A DNA stretch of 64,000 nucleotides. It comes from Stentor coeruleus (Eukaryota > Ciliophora > Heterotrichea > Heterotrichida > Stentoridae). The DNA is taken from contig MPUH01000074.1 of assembly GCA_001970955.1 (NCBI GenBank), forward strand, positions 1-64,000, given 5' to 3'. A program made the position numbers and the translations under genes. Under the pieces are notes generated by a model that saw only the letters and a list, made by a program, of their open reading frames with translations, had not been told where the DNA came from and ran no database searches. Positions 21,274 to 31,900 of this stretch are shown piece after piece. The first letter of the stretch is position 1, and the number at the start of each line of letters is the position of its first letter.

Positions 21274-22224
21274 TTATATTATTATGCAGTCCCCTGGGCC
21301 ACATTGATCTCTTTCTTTTTTTAGACTTGCTGCTTTTTTTTCATACTTTTCCCATGTTCTTTCAACTGGTTGCTTATGAATAACAGGTTTTGGTGGAGGG
21401 GATTTTTCGCTATCACTACTTTTATCTGAATTTTTATCTTCTTCATGATCTGAGTCCATTTTCGCTTTAGCCTTAGCTAAAAAGCTTAGCATTTTTGGTG
21501 GTTCTTCTTCTTGTACACTGTTTTCTTCAACTTTTGAGTTTATGGCAAAAACTTTTTCTTCAGTTTTTTTAATAGGCTTTTCATCTTCTTCTTCATTTTC
21601 ATCTTCTTTTTTTTTCTTTTTTCTTTGTTCTGTTTGTATTGCCCTTGAGTTTACTCTTTGATAAAATCCATTTGTCATTATTTCCATCATTGTGTCTGGG
21701 ATTACAGGAATATTTACATTACCAGTAAATGAATCATACCCATCAACATAGCTCATATTGGGTGTGTATAACAGATAATATTTGTTTCTCCACATTAGAG
21801 TATAACAAACTGGGAGTAACTCATTTTTACCTTCTTCAATTTCTTCAGTTGTAAGTTTTTTACCATCCCATTTGTAGGCTATGTTGAGAAGGTTTATTTT
21901 TACTAGTTTTAAGTCTTCTTTATTGATTTTAGTGTCAAGAATATGAAGACATTCTTGAAGAATTTCTTCTTTAAGTGAAACAAGTTCGGAAAGCTTGTTT
22001 TGGAGGGTGCGGGGGAAGGTCTTGATTGCATCAGAAACTTCTTTATTTTGAGTTGAGACTCGGAAGAGGTGTTCTAGATACCCAAAACATAGAGCATCTC
22101 TCATGATTCCAGTTGATACTTCACGGTACATGTCGAATTTATCATATATTTTAGCACATTCACTGTTTTCTGGGAGTTTAAGATTGGAAATGGGCTGCCT
22201 GGAAGTCACAACAGGGTCATCCAT
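21274..22224 (-). CDS. unknown protein with C-terminal CaaX box
   Basis: 316 aa. Residues 1-200 form a globular, mainly helical part (YDKFDMYREVSTGIMRDALC, then LMWRNKYYLLYTPNMSYVDGYD). From about 200 the chain is acidic/basic low complexity (KKKKKEDENEEEDEKP, SDKSSDSEKSPPPKP), ending in a short charged helix and GPGDCIII. The last four residues fit a CaaX prenylation signal, with Ile endings favouring geranylgeranylation or farnesylation. This suggests peripheral membrane attachment. No family was recognised. The C-terminus is 120 bp from the convergent upstream gene. Confidence 0.82.
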   Translation of the reverse strand: MDDPVVTSRQPISNLKLPENSECAKIYDKFDMYREVSTGIMRDALCFGYLEHLFRVSTQNKEVSDAIKTFPRTLQNKLSELVSLKEEILQECLHILDTKINKEDLKLVKINLLNIAYKWDGKKLTTEEIEEGKNELLPVCYTLMWRNKYYLLYTPNMSYVDGYDSFTGNVNIPVIPDTMMEIMTNGFYQRVNSRAIQTEQRKKKKKEDENEEEDEKPIKKTEEKVFAINSKVEENSVQEEEPPKMLSFLAKAKAKMDSDHEEDKNSDKSSDSEKSPPPKPVIHKQPVERTWEKYEKKAASLKKERDQCGPGDCIII

Positions 22225-22829
22225 TTAAAAATTATATATAGTCGTTTGTTAAAATAATCTATTCATGTATATAAATAATATTATATCGATATAGAAAAAA
22301 GATAAATTTTCCCTTAAGCTTATTGATTATTATTTATAGTACCTTTTGTATATATCTCTTATTGGATATCATATAATCTTTATGTAAATAGGAAAATGGT
22401 GAACTCAAACATGCATAGGAATTTTTCCCTCATATAAAACCTATCATTTATCATAACTTTGGATCCAGAAACTGTTATTGAATTTAATACCATGCCTATA
22501 ATAAAAATACTAAACAGAAAACATAAAAAACTTATACCAAAAAAAAATCGTGTAAAAAGCTTTAGTTTTTTCCCTATACTCAAACTTGTAAACTCAATAA
22601 ACAAACTTATTCCCATTAATCCTAAAGTACAACCTACAACACAGTATATCAAAATACAATAAAAAAACCCATAAAAAAAACATAAAAAAACTATCCAACT
22701 ATTTCTCCATAAAAACACTTAAACTTTGAAATTCCTAATCTTCTAACACAAAAATCTAAAATCCTCCTCTTACCCATTCACAATCATCTGTACATTTTCT
22801 TATCAAAAATGGCTTCTGATCATATATAA
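22225..22829. other. intergenic region upstream of the Rab gene
   Basis: Mainly C-rich, G-poor plus-strand sequence leading to the Rab start. A hydrophobic minus-strand open stretch (22380-22718) has no ATG at its beginning and is explained by the base skew. Confidence 0.55.
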
Positions 22830-23429
22830 ATGGAAGATAACTACGACTACTTATTAAAAGTTCTGTTAATCGGCGATAGCTCAGTCGGTAAAACTTCAGT
22901 CCTCCTTAGATACACAGATAAATGTTTTGCATCCCAATTCCAAACAACAATCGGTGTAGATTTCCGCCTATCAACATTCCAAATCCAAGGTAAATTAGTT
23001 AAACTTCAGCTTTGGGATACTGCTGGTCAAGAAAGATATAGAAGAATAGTCTCATCTTATTATAGAGGATCACATGGTCTAATAATAGTATATGATATAT
23101 CAAATCGTGAATCTTTTAAAAATGTTACACATTGGCTTGAAGAAAGTAGTTCTAGGACTGATCCTGTACCTAAACTTCTGATAGGGAATAAAAATGATTT
23201 AAAAGAACAAAGAAAAGTTTCAACTGATGAAGGAAGAGAACTTGCAGAACAGCTCGGGATGGATTTTCTTGAAACTTCAGCTAAAAACAATGAGAATATT
23301 GAAGAAGCTTTTATCAGACTGACTAATAAAATGCTTGAGAAAAAGCTTGTTGTCGAGAAAAACAATGCAAAAAAACTTGGAAATATGGGATTAAAAGAAA
23401 TCAAACCTAGAGGTTGGTGCTGTGTATAA
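22830..23429 (+). CDS. Rab-family small GTPase
   Basis: 199 aa, normal Rab length. All nucleotide-binding motifs are intact: P-loop GDSSVGKTS (15-23), switch I TTIGVDFR, switch II WDTAGQERYR, NKND and ETSAK. The C-terminus RGWCCV carries two cysteines for geranylgeranylation. Rabs direct vesicle transport by recruiting effectors when GTP-bound. The switch regions (IGVDFR, QERYRRIVSSYYRG) resemble the Rab1/8/35 group, but exact subfamily cannot be settled by eye. The start follows TATATAA. A VPS9-like Rab5-type exchange factor lies elsewhere in the window (51321-52448) but need not act on this Rab. Confidence 0.97.
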   Translation: MEDNYDYLLKVLLIGDSSVGKTSVLLRYTDKCFASQFQTTIGVDFRLSTFQIQGKLVKLQLWDTAGQERYRRIVSSYYRGSHGLIIVYDISNRESFKNVTHWLEESSSRTDPVPKLLIGNKNDLKEQRKVSTDEGRELAEQLGMDFLETSAKNNENIEEAFIRLTNKMLEKKLVVEKNNAKKLGNMGLKEIKPRGWCCV

Positions 23430-23576
23430 CAGTTTAGTATATTATTTTATTATATGACATAAAATCTGAGTTTTCTTATCATATTATATAATAAATACAA
23501 TAAAAACTTGATTTTTTACTATAAATAGCCATACAAATTGTTGAAAAAAATGATATAATAAAGTTAAACTTTATTA

Positions 23577-24149
23577 TTAATTTAAAGCACTTGAGTGCCT
23601 TTTATGCAAGGGGGATATTTTATTTATCCTTTCTAAATACCCAATAGCATTATCGGTTATACTATCCCTTGGTGAAATCATAGCTTTTTTCCCATATTCT
23701 TTTCTCTTGTCGCTAATATTTTTCCTTTTAACCCAATCTTCAGTTCCTATAGTTGGTGATCCAAGTCCTCCAAGTTCATAGTATTTATTTGTTTTGATAC
23801 TATAATAATCATGGATTGTATAAGGTTTATAATCATATGAAATACTTTTTGTAGAGTATGAATCTTCAGTAGAAGTACTTATTGAAAAGTTTGGTGGTTG
23901 AGAAGATTGTCTTTTCACTAAAGAAAAATTGTGATTTGGTGAAGCTGAGCTTGGGATTTTACTTAAGGATATTATTTTGGTGTTGTCTTTTGATGAGTCG
24001 ATTATAGACTTTGCTGATGATTTTATTATTGGGCTATGGACTTGATAATCGGTAGGACGGTTTATTGCCCGGTCTTGGATTATGCTAAGCTCGCCGTATC
24101 GTCCGGTGGTTGAACTTTTACCTTTAAACCGCTCTTGGAATGATGTCAT
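23577..24149 (-). CDS. small basic protein, possibly ciliary
   Basis: 190 aa. The first 100 residues are Ser/Lys-rich low complexity. The conserved-looking part is near 105-160: KPYTIHDYYSIK, then YYELGGLGSP, then a charged helix (EDWVKRKNISDKRKEYGKK). A Y-x-I-x-D-Y..LGGLG stretch followed by a charged helix is also found in Jhy/C11orf63-type ciliary proteins as remembered; that link is weak. There is no signal peptide or membrane segment. The start follows AATATAAA. Confidence 0.7.
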   Translation of the reverse strand: MTSFQERFKGKSSTTGRYGELSIIQDRAINRPTDYQVHSPIIKSSAKSIIDSSKDNTKIISLSKIPSSASPNHNFSLVKRQSSQPPNFSISTSTEDSYSTKSISYDYKPYTIHDYYSIKTNKYYELGGLGSPTIGTEDWVKRKNISDKRKEYGKKAMISPRDSITDNAIGYLERINKISPLHKRHSSALN

Positions 24150-25072
24150 TTTATATTTGATATTTTTTATGATTGTGTAGAGAAAAGACTTTTTATATAT
24201 GAATTTTAGAGTTTGGATAAGGATTTAGATTATGTTTAGGTTTAGTTCTTGATGGTATGAACTTGAAGATGTAGGAAGATTTGGTGTTTGGATGAAATTT
24301 AGATACTGGAACGGTTGATAGATTTTGGGTTTTTATTGGTCAAATAAGATATGGGATTATAAAGTGGATTTTTTTTGAGTGTAGTTGTGTAATTATTAAG
24401 AGAATTGGTATGGGTGTATGGGCTGATCTAGAGTAAATTAACATAAAGAATTTAGGGTTTTTGGTGGATTCCAAGCAATAATGTTTTTTTATATGATTGA
24501 TTGCTGTATATTTAAATTGATGGAATTCAAGTATTATTTTTTAATAATAGTTTTGAATTATTGTATAAGAAAAATATATTATATCTAATTCTTAATATCT
24601 TTATAGAAAATATCAAATATTGAATATAATTTGCATAAAAATATAAGACAAGCTACCTGCTTATTAAAATAGCTTCACAATATCAAAACTAATTAGCCAT
24701 TGTTAGAACTAAACCTATATCCTATGCTAAATTGCATATAACACTAAAAACATCAAATTTATTAAATTGAAAATCCCTAATTGTAAATATCTCAATTGCC
24801 TTAATCCAAAAATTTTATCGAAAAAAGCTAAACAATATTTCTTACACAAAAAAATCATAAAATTTCCAACACAAATCCAAACATTGTCTTAAACCATATA
24901 TTCTCAACATAAATCTCTTATTAACCCATACAAAAAAAAAATCCTACCAAAAAAAACCAACCCTAATCTTCCCTATATTCGCAACCTCCTATTCCTAAAG
25001 CAATCATAATAAAAACTCTTTTCAAATTTTTAATCACTAATCAAAAATCATAATTTTCCCAACAAATAAAAA
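24150..25072. other. intergenic region between divergent genes
   Basis: The G-rich left third and strongly C-rich last 280 bases show the flank skew well. No gene or repeat was recognised. Confidence 0.6.
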
Positions 25073-27709
25073 ATGCTTTGCCGTATTTTAGCCAGAAGGT
25101 CAAGTATCATAATGAACGAATCAGTGTCTGCAAAGTTCAAAGGTATGAAAAAAATCTCTGAAGTTTATGAATTCTTAGAAGCAAATGAGAAAACCCCGGC
25201 CATGTACAGCTTAGCAGCACGAACCTTAGGAATTATACTAAATGCTAATCAAAAAGATTACGAAGATACTATAAGCATAGAAGCATCAAAATTCTTTTCA
25301 CAAATCGAAAAATTTGACGGCCATTATTCAGTTGAAGACATATCTTATATAGCATTTTTACTTCGCACACAAAGGCAATTTAGGTTTGCAAAATTCTTCA
25401 GCAGTGATTTTGAAACAAAAATAGTCACTAGATTAAGTGCTAAATTAAATGCTAACTGCAATAAAGATATTATTATAAACGCTTATCATAACCTTGGCTA
25501 TTTAGAAAAAATGACATCAAAATGTGAGAAGGTCGTGCAAATTATTATTCAAAGTAAAAAACAATTTTTTAAGAATGAAGAATATATTAAACTTTTGCAA
25601 GGGGCATATTATTCTAAAACTCATACAGCGAAATCTATAATAATTGATGTACTTAAACAATTTGAAAATAGTGATATACAAATCATTTCAAACAAATATC
25701 TTTCAGAGTTTCTTAAAATAATGTTAAATATAGACTCTCGATACGATTGCGGATATAAAGTTCTTAATATTATTTTAGAAACACTTTTAAGCCGAGCGAA
25801 ATATTTATCCGTTTATGAAATAGATTTGATTTCTGAGTTTTACAGCTTAACTGATGATTATGATTTAGCACTTTTTTATGAAGCTTTGCACACTTTAGAA
25901 AAAAAACTATCAAATGAAGAGATCATAAAAAAAAATGTTTTGAGTTTGATATCAAGTTTTGGGAAGATCGTCAAAAGAAATAAAAACATTAGAATCAGTA
26001 AACATATAATCGACTCACTGATCCATAAACTCAGCGAAAAAGTTGATTATGAAAAAGTTGGATATTTAGAATTCACTAATGCTCTTATAAACATGAGCCC
26101 TTTCTATGATACTCTTCCTGAAAGTATTGAAAATATTGTCAATGAACGTGCTATTAAAGGTTATCCAGGTCTATGGGTTTTTAAAATCATTAATGGGGTA
26201 TTAGGTATTAACAACTGTTGTTTAGATAAATTCTTTTCTATGAGAAATGAATTCATAAATAGCATAAAGACCTCATCAATAAAAGTCAAACTAGAAATGA
26301 TCCAAAATATCACAAATACAAAAAACTATCATTTACACCCACAACTTGTTGAAATGCTTCAATTAATTAAATCTGAATGTTTGTCAAAAACTAATGGTTG
26401 GAAAAATGTGAAGTACTTTTTATGGGCTTTTATAGAAATTAAAAATGAAATATCTATAGATCATATTGATGCTCTGTTGATTATTTCTTTAAAAGAATTA
26501 AAATCCTATTATAATTTGAATACAGTATGGTTTAATGTAAAAGCACTTTTGATATTGCATAATTCAAAGCCAGAGATTTATAATATATGGAAAGAAGTGG
26601 CACTTTTTATTGGTAGTAGTACAAATATAAATCATTTCCCAGAATCTTTTAAATCTATTTATGAAAGTCATTATATAGAATCGTTATTAGAACTCAGTGA
26701 TTTATTAAATATTGAAAACCCCGAATCATTAGCTCATATATTTTCGTTAAATATAAAAAATCCTCCAGATTATATTATTGATAAAACTATTGAACTTTTG
26801 AATAAAACTTCAGGTGATTTTATATTAGCAAGTTGTTTTGATATAAAAAAAAATTCGCTTATAACACATATTTTTAAAACAGGAAAAGGTAGTAAAATTC
26901 AATCATTTATAGACCGTATACCATCATTAATCAACAATAATAATTCATCTGCAAATGTTATCCAGCTTGTTCATCTGCTTGGAAAATATAATTTTTTAAC
27001 TCAAGAAATCGTTGAAGCTGTTGCTAGTTTTATTGAACCATATAATTCACATAAAGAACTTTGTGAGATGATCAAGGTTCTCAATTGGATTCCTGGGAAA
27101 ATAAAAAATAATTTACCATATTTAAACAAACTTATTACTTTTGACGAGGAATATAATCTTAATTTGCTTCAAGAAAAAATAGACACTTACCTTTCACTAC
27201 CATTTTCACATGATAAAGAGCAAAAATTTCTTGACCAAATCAAGAATAAACTTGAGAACATCGAGAGAAAAAATGCTCTAATTATGTTGGATATACTAGA
27301 TTCTTTAGATATTAACAATAAGCATCATACGGAATTTATATCACAACTATTTAAAATATGCTCTGAATTTGTGTATGATAATATTGAATATTGGTTACCT
27401 TCATTTTTAATTAAAGCGTTAATTGTGTTTATGGACAAGTACCCTAATGATGAGAATTTAATTAAAAGACTTGAAGAAAAGACAATGAATTTTGATTTCG
27501 CTACTGTAGTCAAAGCTAAACTTATTAAATCGTATATGAAAAATGGAAGACAAAATATTTATTTAGACATCTTGTGTGATAAATTTCAATCACGTCATGG
27601 GGTTTATTATGCTAAAGAATTAATTAGTACTTATGAAAAGTTTAAACCAGATAATAAAAAAGTAGAGAAACTCATCAATGAGCTTAGAGAAATTTTATTA
27701 AATAATTAG
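25073..27709 (+). CDS. large helical protein with mitochondrial-type N-terminus
   Basis: 878 aa, nearly all alpha-helical with no membrane segment. The N-terminus MLCRILARRSSIIM is basic, free of acidic residues and amphipathic, as in mitochondrial targeting peptides. The rest looks like an irregular helical-repeat array of roughly 35-40-residue units with many Leu/Ile/Asn/Lys, a build shared by organellar RNA-binding proteins (PPR, OPR, FASTK-like heptatricopeptide types). No repeat signature could be assigned and no RAP domain was seen at the C-terminus. A mitochondrial RNA metabolism role is inference. A second ATG at codon 14 (MNESV) would remove the targeting peptide. Confidence 0.8.
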   Translation: MLCRILARRSSIIMNESVSAKFKGMKKISEVYEFLEANEKTPAMYSLAARTLGIILNANQKDYEDTISIEASKFFSQIEKFDGHYSVEDISYIAFLLRTQRQFRFAKFFSSDFETKIVTRLSAKLNANCNKDIIINAYHNLGYLEKMTSKCEKVVQIIIQSKKQFFKNEEYIKLLQGAYYSKTHTAKSIIIDVLKQFENSDIQIISNKYLSEFLKIMLNIDSRYDCGYKVLNIILETLLSRAKYLSVYEIDLISEFYSLTDDYDLALFYEALHTLEKKLSNEEIIKKNVLSLISSFGKIVKRNKNIRISKHIIDSLIHKLSEKVDYEKVGYLEFTNALINMSPFYDTLPESIENIVNERAIKGYPGLWVFKIINGVLGINNCCLDKFFSMRNEFINSIKTSSIKVKLEMIQNITNTKNYHLHPQLVEMLQLIKSECLSKTNGWKNVKYFLWAFIEIKNEISIDHIDALLIISLKELKSYYNLNTVWFNVKALLILHNSKPEIYNIWKEVALFIGSSTNINHFPESFKSIYESHYIESLLELSDLLNIENPESLAHIFSLNIKNPPDYIIDKTIELLNKTSGDFILASCFDIKKNSLITHIFKTGKGSKIQSFIDRIPSLINNNNSSANVIQLVHLLGKYNFLTQEIVEAVASFIEPYNSHKELCEMIKVLNWIPGKIKNNLPYLNKLITFDEEYNLNLLQEKIDTYLSLPFSHDKEQKFLDQIKNKLENIERKNALIMLDILDSLDINNKHHTEFISQLFKICSEFVYDNIEYWLPSFLIKALIVFMDKYPNDENLIKRLEEKTMNFDFATVVKAKLIKSYMKNGRQNIYLDILCDKFQSRHGVYYAKELISTYEKFKPDNKKVEKLINELREILLNN

Positions 27710-28203
27710 AATTGATAGGATTTTAGGATATTGTGTTTTAGGTTTTATATTGAAATTTGTATATGAAATTATGGGAGTATTTTTTAATATTATATTTGAA
27801 TTTTTTTGACTGGCTATTGGGAAGTTTTAAGTAAAATTTTGGCACCCATGAGAGTTTTGATTTAGGATTATTTATAAACCTTGATTTTACGATTTTTTTT
27901 TTGTATTTTGAGGATTGTGTACATCTTAATATAATATAAATTATGTTGTTTTGGCAATCTTGACTGTAATATATGGCATATTATAATTAAAACTGTATAC
28001 CATAATAAATCATAGACTTTATTAAATCTATACAAAAAAACTGATTTAAATAACTTAAATTATGATTTTTGCATAAATTATAAATCTAATATAATTATAT
28101 ATATATTTATTAAATATCATAAATTTGTATACATCCTTTAAAATCTTCACATATTTCATAATTTAATCAAATAAACCAACTTATTCATAAAAAAACCATA
28201 ATT
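27710..28203. other. convergent intergenic region
   Basis: 3' flanks of both neighbours, G-rich then C-rich. Nothing else was seen. Confidence 0.6.
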
Positions 28204-30165
28204 TTAATTAACTTTATCTAGTTTTATGTATTTGATATATTTAATAACTCCAACAACCGCAAGAAAAGTTGATAACACCAAATTGCCTCTATACAACAAA
28301 TCTTGCCCACATATCAAAAAATACCAAGCAGCAATCTTCCTATAATTTTCACTAATCTTAACATCAGCCCAAATATAAATAGCCATAGCAAAAACCGCAT
28401 AAATATCATGAACATTAGCCAACGACAAATAAAAATAGTTATAAACTCTCCAATACCAAGCAACTTGCTGAGGCAACGTAATCAAAAAGCTCACAAACAA
28501 CATCTTAAAATCCAAATTCCTACATTTCCTAAGACCCAACACAAGAAAAATCTCTAAAACAATCCACGGAGCAACAAAAACCAACCCCAACCAATATATT
28601 TTCACCCCACAACTTTCCCAAAACTTTATCTTCCCGAGTTTCTGAATACCTCTATAAACTAAATCTATAAATATCCCAACTCCAAATCCCATAATCATAA
28701 TAATCATAATTTCCAATAAACTCAATCTTATTTCAATATAATCCACATGATCTAATCCAAGCATCCCATAATATCTAAAAAAATCTCCAAACATATAAAA
28801 AACTAAAACCCCACAAACAATATAAGGCCTAAAATCTAAAAAAATACCAAAAGCTAAACCAATAATCAAAACCCTAAACTCTCTAAATAGGACTAATATA
28901 TAATCATAAAGATTAAAAAATACTTTTACTTGTCCTTGAGGGTTTATAACCCATATATCAATCCCATTTTCGCAATATTCATGGAAATTTATATGAGCAT
29001 TTTTTTTATTTCTTATAATGATTTCTTCATGAGCACATTTGGCATAAATGATATCAGGATTATGTGAAAAAGTTATTTCTATAGGGATTCTATAAAAGTC
29101 AACTGCTCTTATATGGAAAATCGAATGAGATTTCTGAGTCATTGGGGATAAAAAGATACTTTTAGGGGTTATTTCATAGTCATCATCAATTGTTTCTATA
29201 TAAATTTCCCCTTCTGGAGCCCAAAACCAAACTTTTTCCCCAGGTATTGAAAGGATTTTGTATATGTAAAAAAATTCAGTCTCTATTTGTTCAACTTGTA
29301 TTGGCTCAGGAGATTTAAACTCATCGACTGCTGTGGATGTTCTAATAAAAACATAAGCATCGTATACTAGAAAGAAACTACACCAACATGGGAATTCTAT
29401 GTTATTACTTCCGTCGAAAAGCTCAGTTTCTGTAAAAATTTCATTTTCTTTATACTCAGAAACCAAATCATCCATGTTTTCCCATGCAAATATCGACCCT
29501 AGTTCTTTTACTTCTAAATACATTAGGTCTTTTATTGTCAAAATAAGCCCAATGTTATATAAAATATCATTGTGCTCTAGTTGCTCATAAACTCTTGGTA
29601 AAGCTGATGTATAATAGTGTTTTTTATATATTTCATATGGGTTAGTCAATGAAGCAGGGATTGTAATATCGCTTCCTCCTGTTATTGATATGATTTTACT
29701 ATGTGTTTCTAATAAGTATTTATGTACTTCTTCATAGATTATAGGGAATCCTAGATAACTATTAACAGGAGATTGTTGTAATGGTCCATTTAAGATGATA
29801 ATTGTATCTATATCTTTTGTTAGTTTTTTTGCTGATAATAATGCGACTATTCCTCCCATAGAATGAGCGAGTACATAAACAGTAATGAATTTTTTTTGGA
29901 TTTCCACTATTGACTCAGTAACAAATTCTGCTTGTTTTATTATAACTTCATGTGATAATCCGCTTATATCTTCTTTAAAATCAAAACTATACATGTCGCA
30001 AATATCTCCCATAACACTTGAGAAAAGTTTTGCTTGAGAATAATCACCTCTATGGCCATGGATAAAAATACAAGCTTGGGTGTTGTAGTTAGGACCAATA
30101 CTCATACGGACTAGATTGTAGTTGTAACTTTGAACTAGGATAAAGAGGAATGATAATATTTTCAT
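28204..30165 (-). CDS. PGAP1: GPI inositol-deacylase (PGAP1/Bst1 type)
   Basis: 653 aa. A signal or anchor segment (KILSFLFILVQSY) is followed by an alpha/beta-hydrolase domain: FIHGHRGDYSQAKLF (34-48) as the oxyanion region, the nucleophile elbow AHSMGG (100-105, Ser102), ILNGPLQQSP, and a His in QLEHNDILYN near 197. This order is that of PGAP1/Bst1, an ER membrane lipase that removes the acyl chain from inositol of GPI anchors before proteins leave the ER. The C-terminal third has about seven membrane segments, as in the family. It is shorter than human PGAP1 (about 920 aa), mostly in the lumenal middle. Confidence 0.88.
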   Translation of the reverse strand: MKILSFLFILVQSYNYNLVRMSIGPNYNTQACIFIHGHRGDYSQAKLFSSVMGDICDMYSFDFKEDISGLSHEVIIKQAEFVTESIVEIQKKFITVYVLAHSMGGIVALLSAKKLTKDIDTIIILNGPLQQSPVNSYLGFPIIYEEVHKYLLETHSKIISITGGSDITIPASLTNPYEIYKKHYYTSALPRVYEQLEHNDILYNIGLILTIKDLMYLEVKELGSIFAWENMDDLVSEYKENEIFTETELFDGSNNIEFPCWCSFFLVYDAYVFIRTSTAVDEFKSPEPIQVEQIETEFFYIYKILSIPGEKVWFWAPEGEIYIETIDDDYEITPKSIFLSPMTQKSHSIFHIRAVDFYRIPIEITFSHNPDIIYAKCAHEEIIIRNKKNAHINFHEYCENGIDIWVINPQGQVKVFFNLYDYILVLFREFRVLIIGLAFGIFLDFRPYIVCGVLVFYMFGDFFRYYGMLGLDHVDYIEIRLSLLEIMIIMIMGFGVGIFIDLVYRGIQKLGKIKFWESCGVKIYWLGLVFVAPWIVLEIFLVLGLRKCRNLDFKMLFVSFLITLPQQVAWYWRVYNYFYLSLANVHDIYAVFAMAIYIWADVKISENYRKIAAWYFLICGQDLLYRGNLVLSTFLAVVGVIKYIKYIKLDKVN

Positions 30166-30904
30166 AAAAATTATTGGAATTAGGTAGGATTGAATATATA
30201 ATAGTAGGTGTTATATGATTATTAGAGGAAAATTTTTGGGTAGGAGATTAAATTATTGAATATTTATGATTATGTTGATGAAGATTTATGCTTTAGGGAA
30301 TTGGAGGGGTTTAGAAAAAGGTTTTGGGGTAATTCGGATTGTGAAATGAGAAATTTTCATAAGATTGTATGTGTTTGTTATTGGGAAAAATTTTAGGCTT
30401 GCTATGTTGAATTTATTGAAAGGTAGGATATTTTATAGGAGTTATTTTTGATTAGAAGTTGATTTTTTTATCATAATTGTCTGAGATCAAAAAGCATGTT
30501 TAATTAAATAAATAGATTTTAATATTTATCTCAAATATATTCATTGTAGTTCCATATTATATAGTAATATATCTTACTTAACAGTTAATTTTCATATCCA
30601 AAAAAACTTATTATTTAATATATACTCTCTACTTACTCTTAAAACTTAATTAGAACTACAATACAACTCTTCCTTCCGTATAAAACAATATATAAAAGCC
30701 TCTTTGCAATAATTTATTATAACAACTGAATTTTTAAAAAATCCTTATAATCACATAGTATATTAAAAATAAATCACTAAGAAAATAAATATTTAGTCTT
30801 TAAAGAAATTATCCTAACATAAATCCAAATATTATCCTTTAATACACCTTAAATCATTTTATCTAAAACAAAAATTATTATTTTAAAATCTTCTCATATC
30901 AAAG
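30166..30904. other. intergenic, no gene seen
   Basis: Between two minus-strand genes; G-rich left, C-rich right. No gene, RNA or repeat was recognised. Confidence 0.55.
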
Positions 30905-31900
30905 CTATTTTGTATAATAAGCGGAAGAACATAAGAATTCTGGAGGGGTGACTTTTTCGGTTTTATCCAAATCTTCATACGAAAGGAGTTTATTCGAGTA
31001 TCTTTTTTGTGAAATTTCATTTTCTTGGTTTTTTCTCTCTGACTTTACAATGCAAAAGCCAATTTTCCGAGAACTCCTCCTAGTTTCATTCTTGTGCATA
31101 TAATAATGCTTACTGAAAATTGAAATAATGTATTTATAATCTGGTTTTTCATCAAAAGCCAGACTCTGTGAGTAGTCTAAAAATTGACAGAATTCTTTTG
31201 GAAGTCCTTCACATAGATGCTCTGATGATATTCGTAGTTTATATTTTTCGACTGCTAACCATTTTTCTTTTGGAGATTTATTTGATATATGAAACCATGG
31301 AAGACTACCAAGGGCCATATATATAAGAGTATATGCAAAACTTGTCAAATCATCCCTTCTACTTAATGTCAAACCTTTATGGCAGTTTAATGATGCAAAT
31401 GTAGAACTTCCTTCTATAATTTTATTAGATTTAAATGATATGTGCTTATTTTTCCTTATGAACTTCGAAGATAAACCAAAGTCTATAAGGTGTAGGGTGT
31501 TAGATTTTGTATAGAGAAATTGATTGGGTTTTATGTCATTGTGAATAATTTTTCTCCTGTGGATTCGCTTTATAATTTTCAATCCATCAATTGCGAATTT
31601 AAATATTGTTAAAAAGGAGGGATTATTTCTGAAATAATCAAAAATCGATATTTCAAAATAGTCCATAACTATAGCATTGGCTCTGTTTGATACCAAAAAA
31701 TCGTATACTTTTGGAATACCTTTGCAGTTTTTAAGTCTCTTCAGAAAATTATACTCAAGATTAGCTAAAACGCTTTTTTCAACAACTTTTAATGCAAATA
31801 ATTTGTTATCGGAGTTTGAAATTTTGTAAACTTCACTAAAGCCCCCTTGGCCTATTTTATCTTCAAGTATGTATCCTTTCTCTGAAATAACTCGCTTCAT
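30905..31900 (-). CDS. casein kinase 1-like protein kinase
   Basis: 331 aa. Motifs: glycine loop GQGGFSEVY (17-25), Lys38 in FALKVV, catalytic HNDIKPNQF (120-128), DFGL (140-143), then GSSTFASLNCHKG (164-176) in place of the usual APE loop and RRDDLTSFAY, both hallmarks of the CK1 family. It lacks the long regulatory tail of many CK1s; the last 60 residues are charged and basic. CK1 kinases phosphorylate acidic or primed Ser/Thr sites in many pathways. Ciliates carry large CK1 families, so the precise role is open. An unusual inverted repeat sits 40 bp upstream of its start. Confidence 0.93.
   Translation of the reverse strand: MKRVISEKGYILEDKIGQGGFSEVYKISNSDNKLFALKVVEKSVLANLEYNFLKRLKNCKGIPKVYDFLVSNRANAIVMDYFEISIFDYFRNNPSFLTIFKFAIDGLKIIKRIHRRKIIHNDIKPNQFLYTKSNTLHLIDFGLSSKFIRKNKHISFKSNKIIEGSSTFASLNCHKGLTLSRRDDLTSFAYTLIYMALGSLPWFHISNKSPKEKWLAVEKYKLRISSEHLCEGLPKEFCQFLDYSQSLAFDEKPDYKYIISIFSKHYYMHKNETRRSSRKIGFCIVKSERKNQENEISQKRYSNKLLSYEDLDKTEKVTPPEFLCSSAYYTK

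Noticed and set aside
22380-22718. Hydrophobic 112-codon minus-strand open stretch
   Set aside because: It has no ATG at its start and lies in the C-rich flank of the Rab gene, whose complement naturally reads as Phe, Leu, Gly and Cys.
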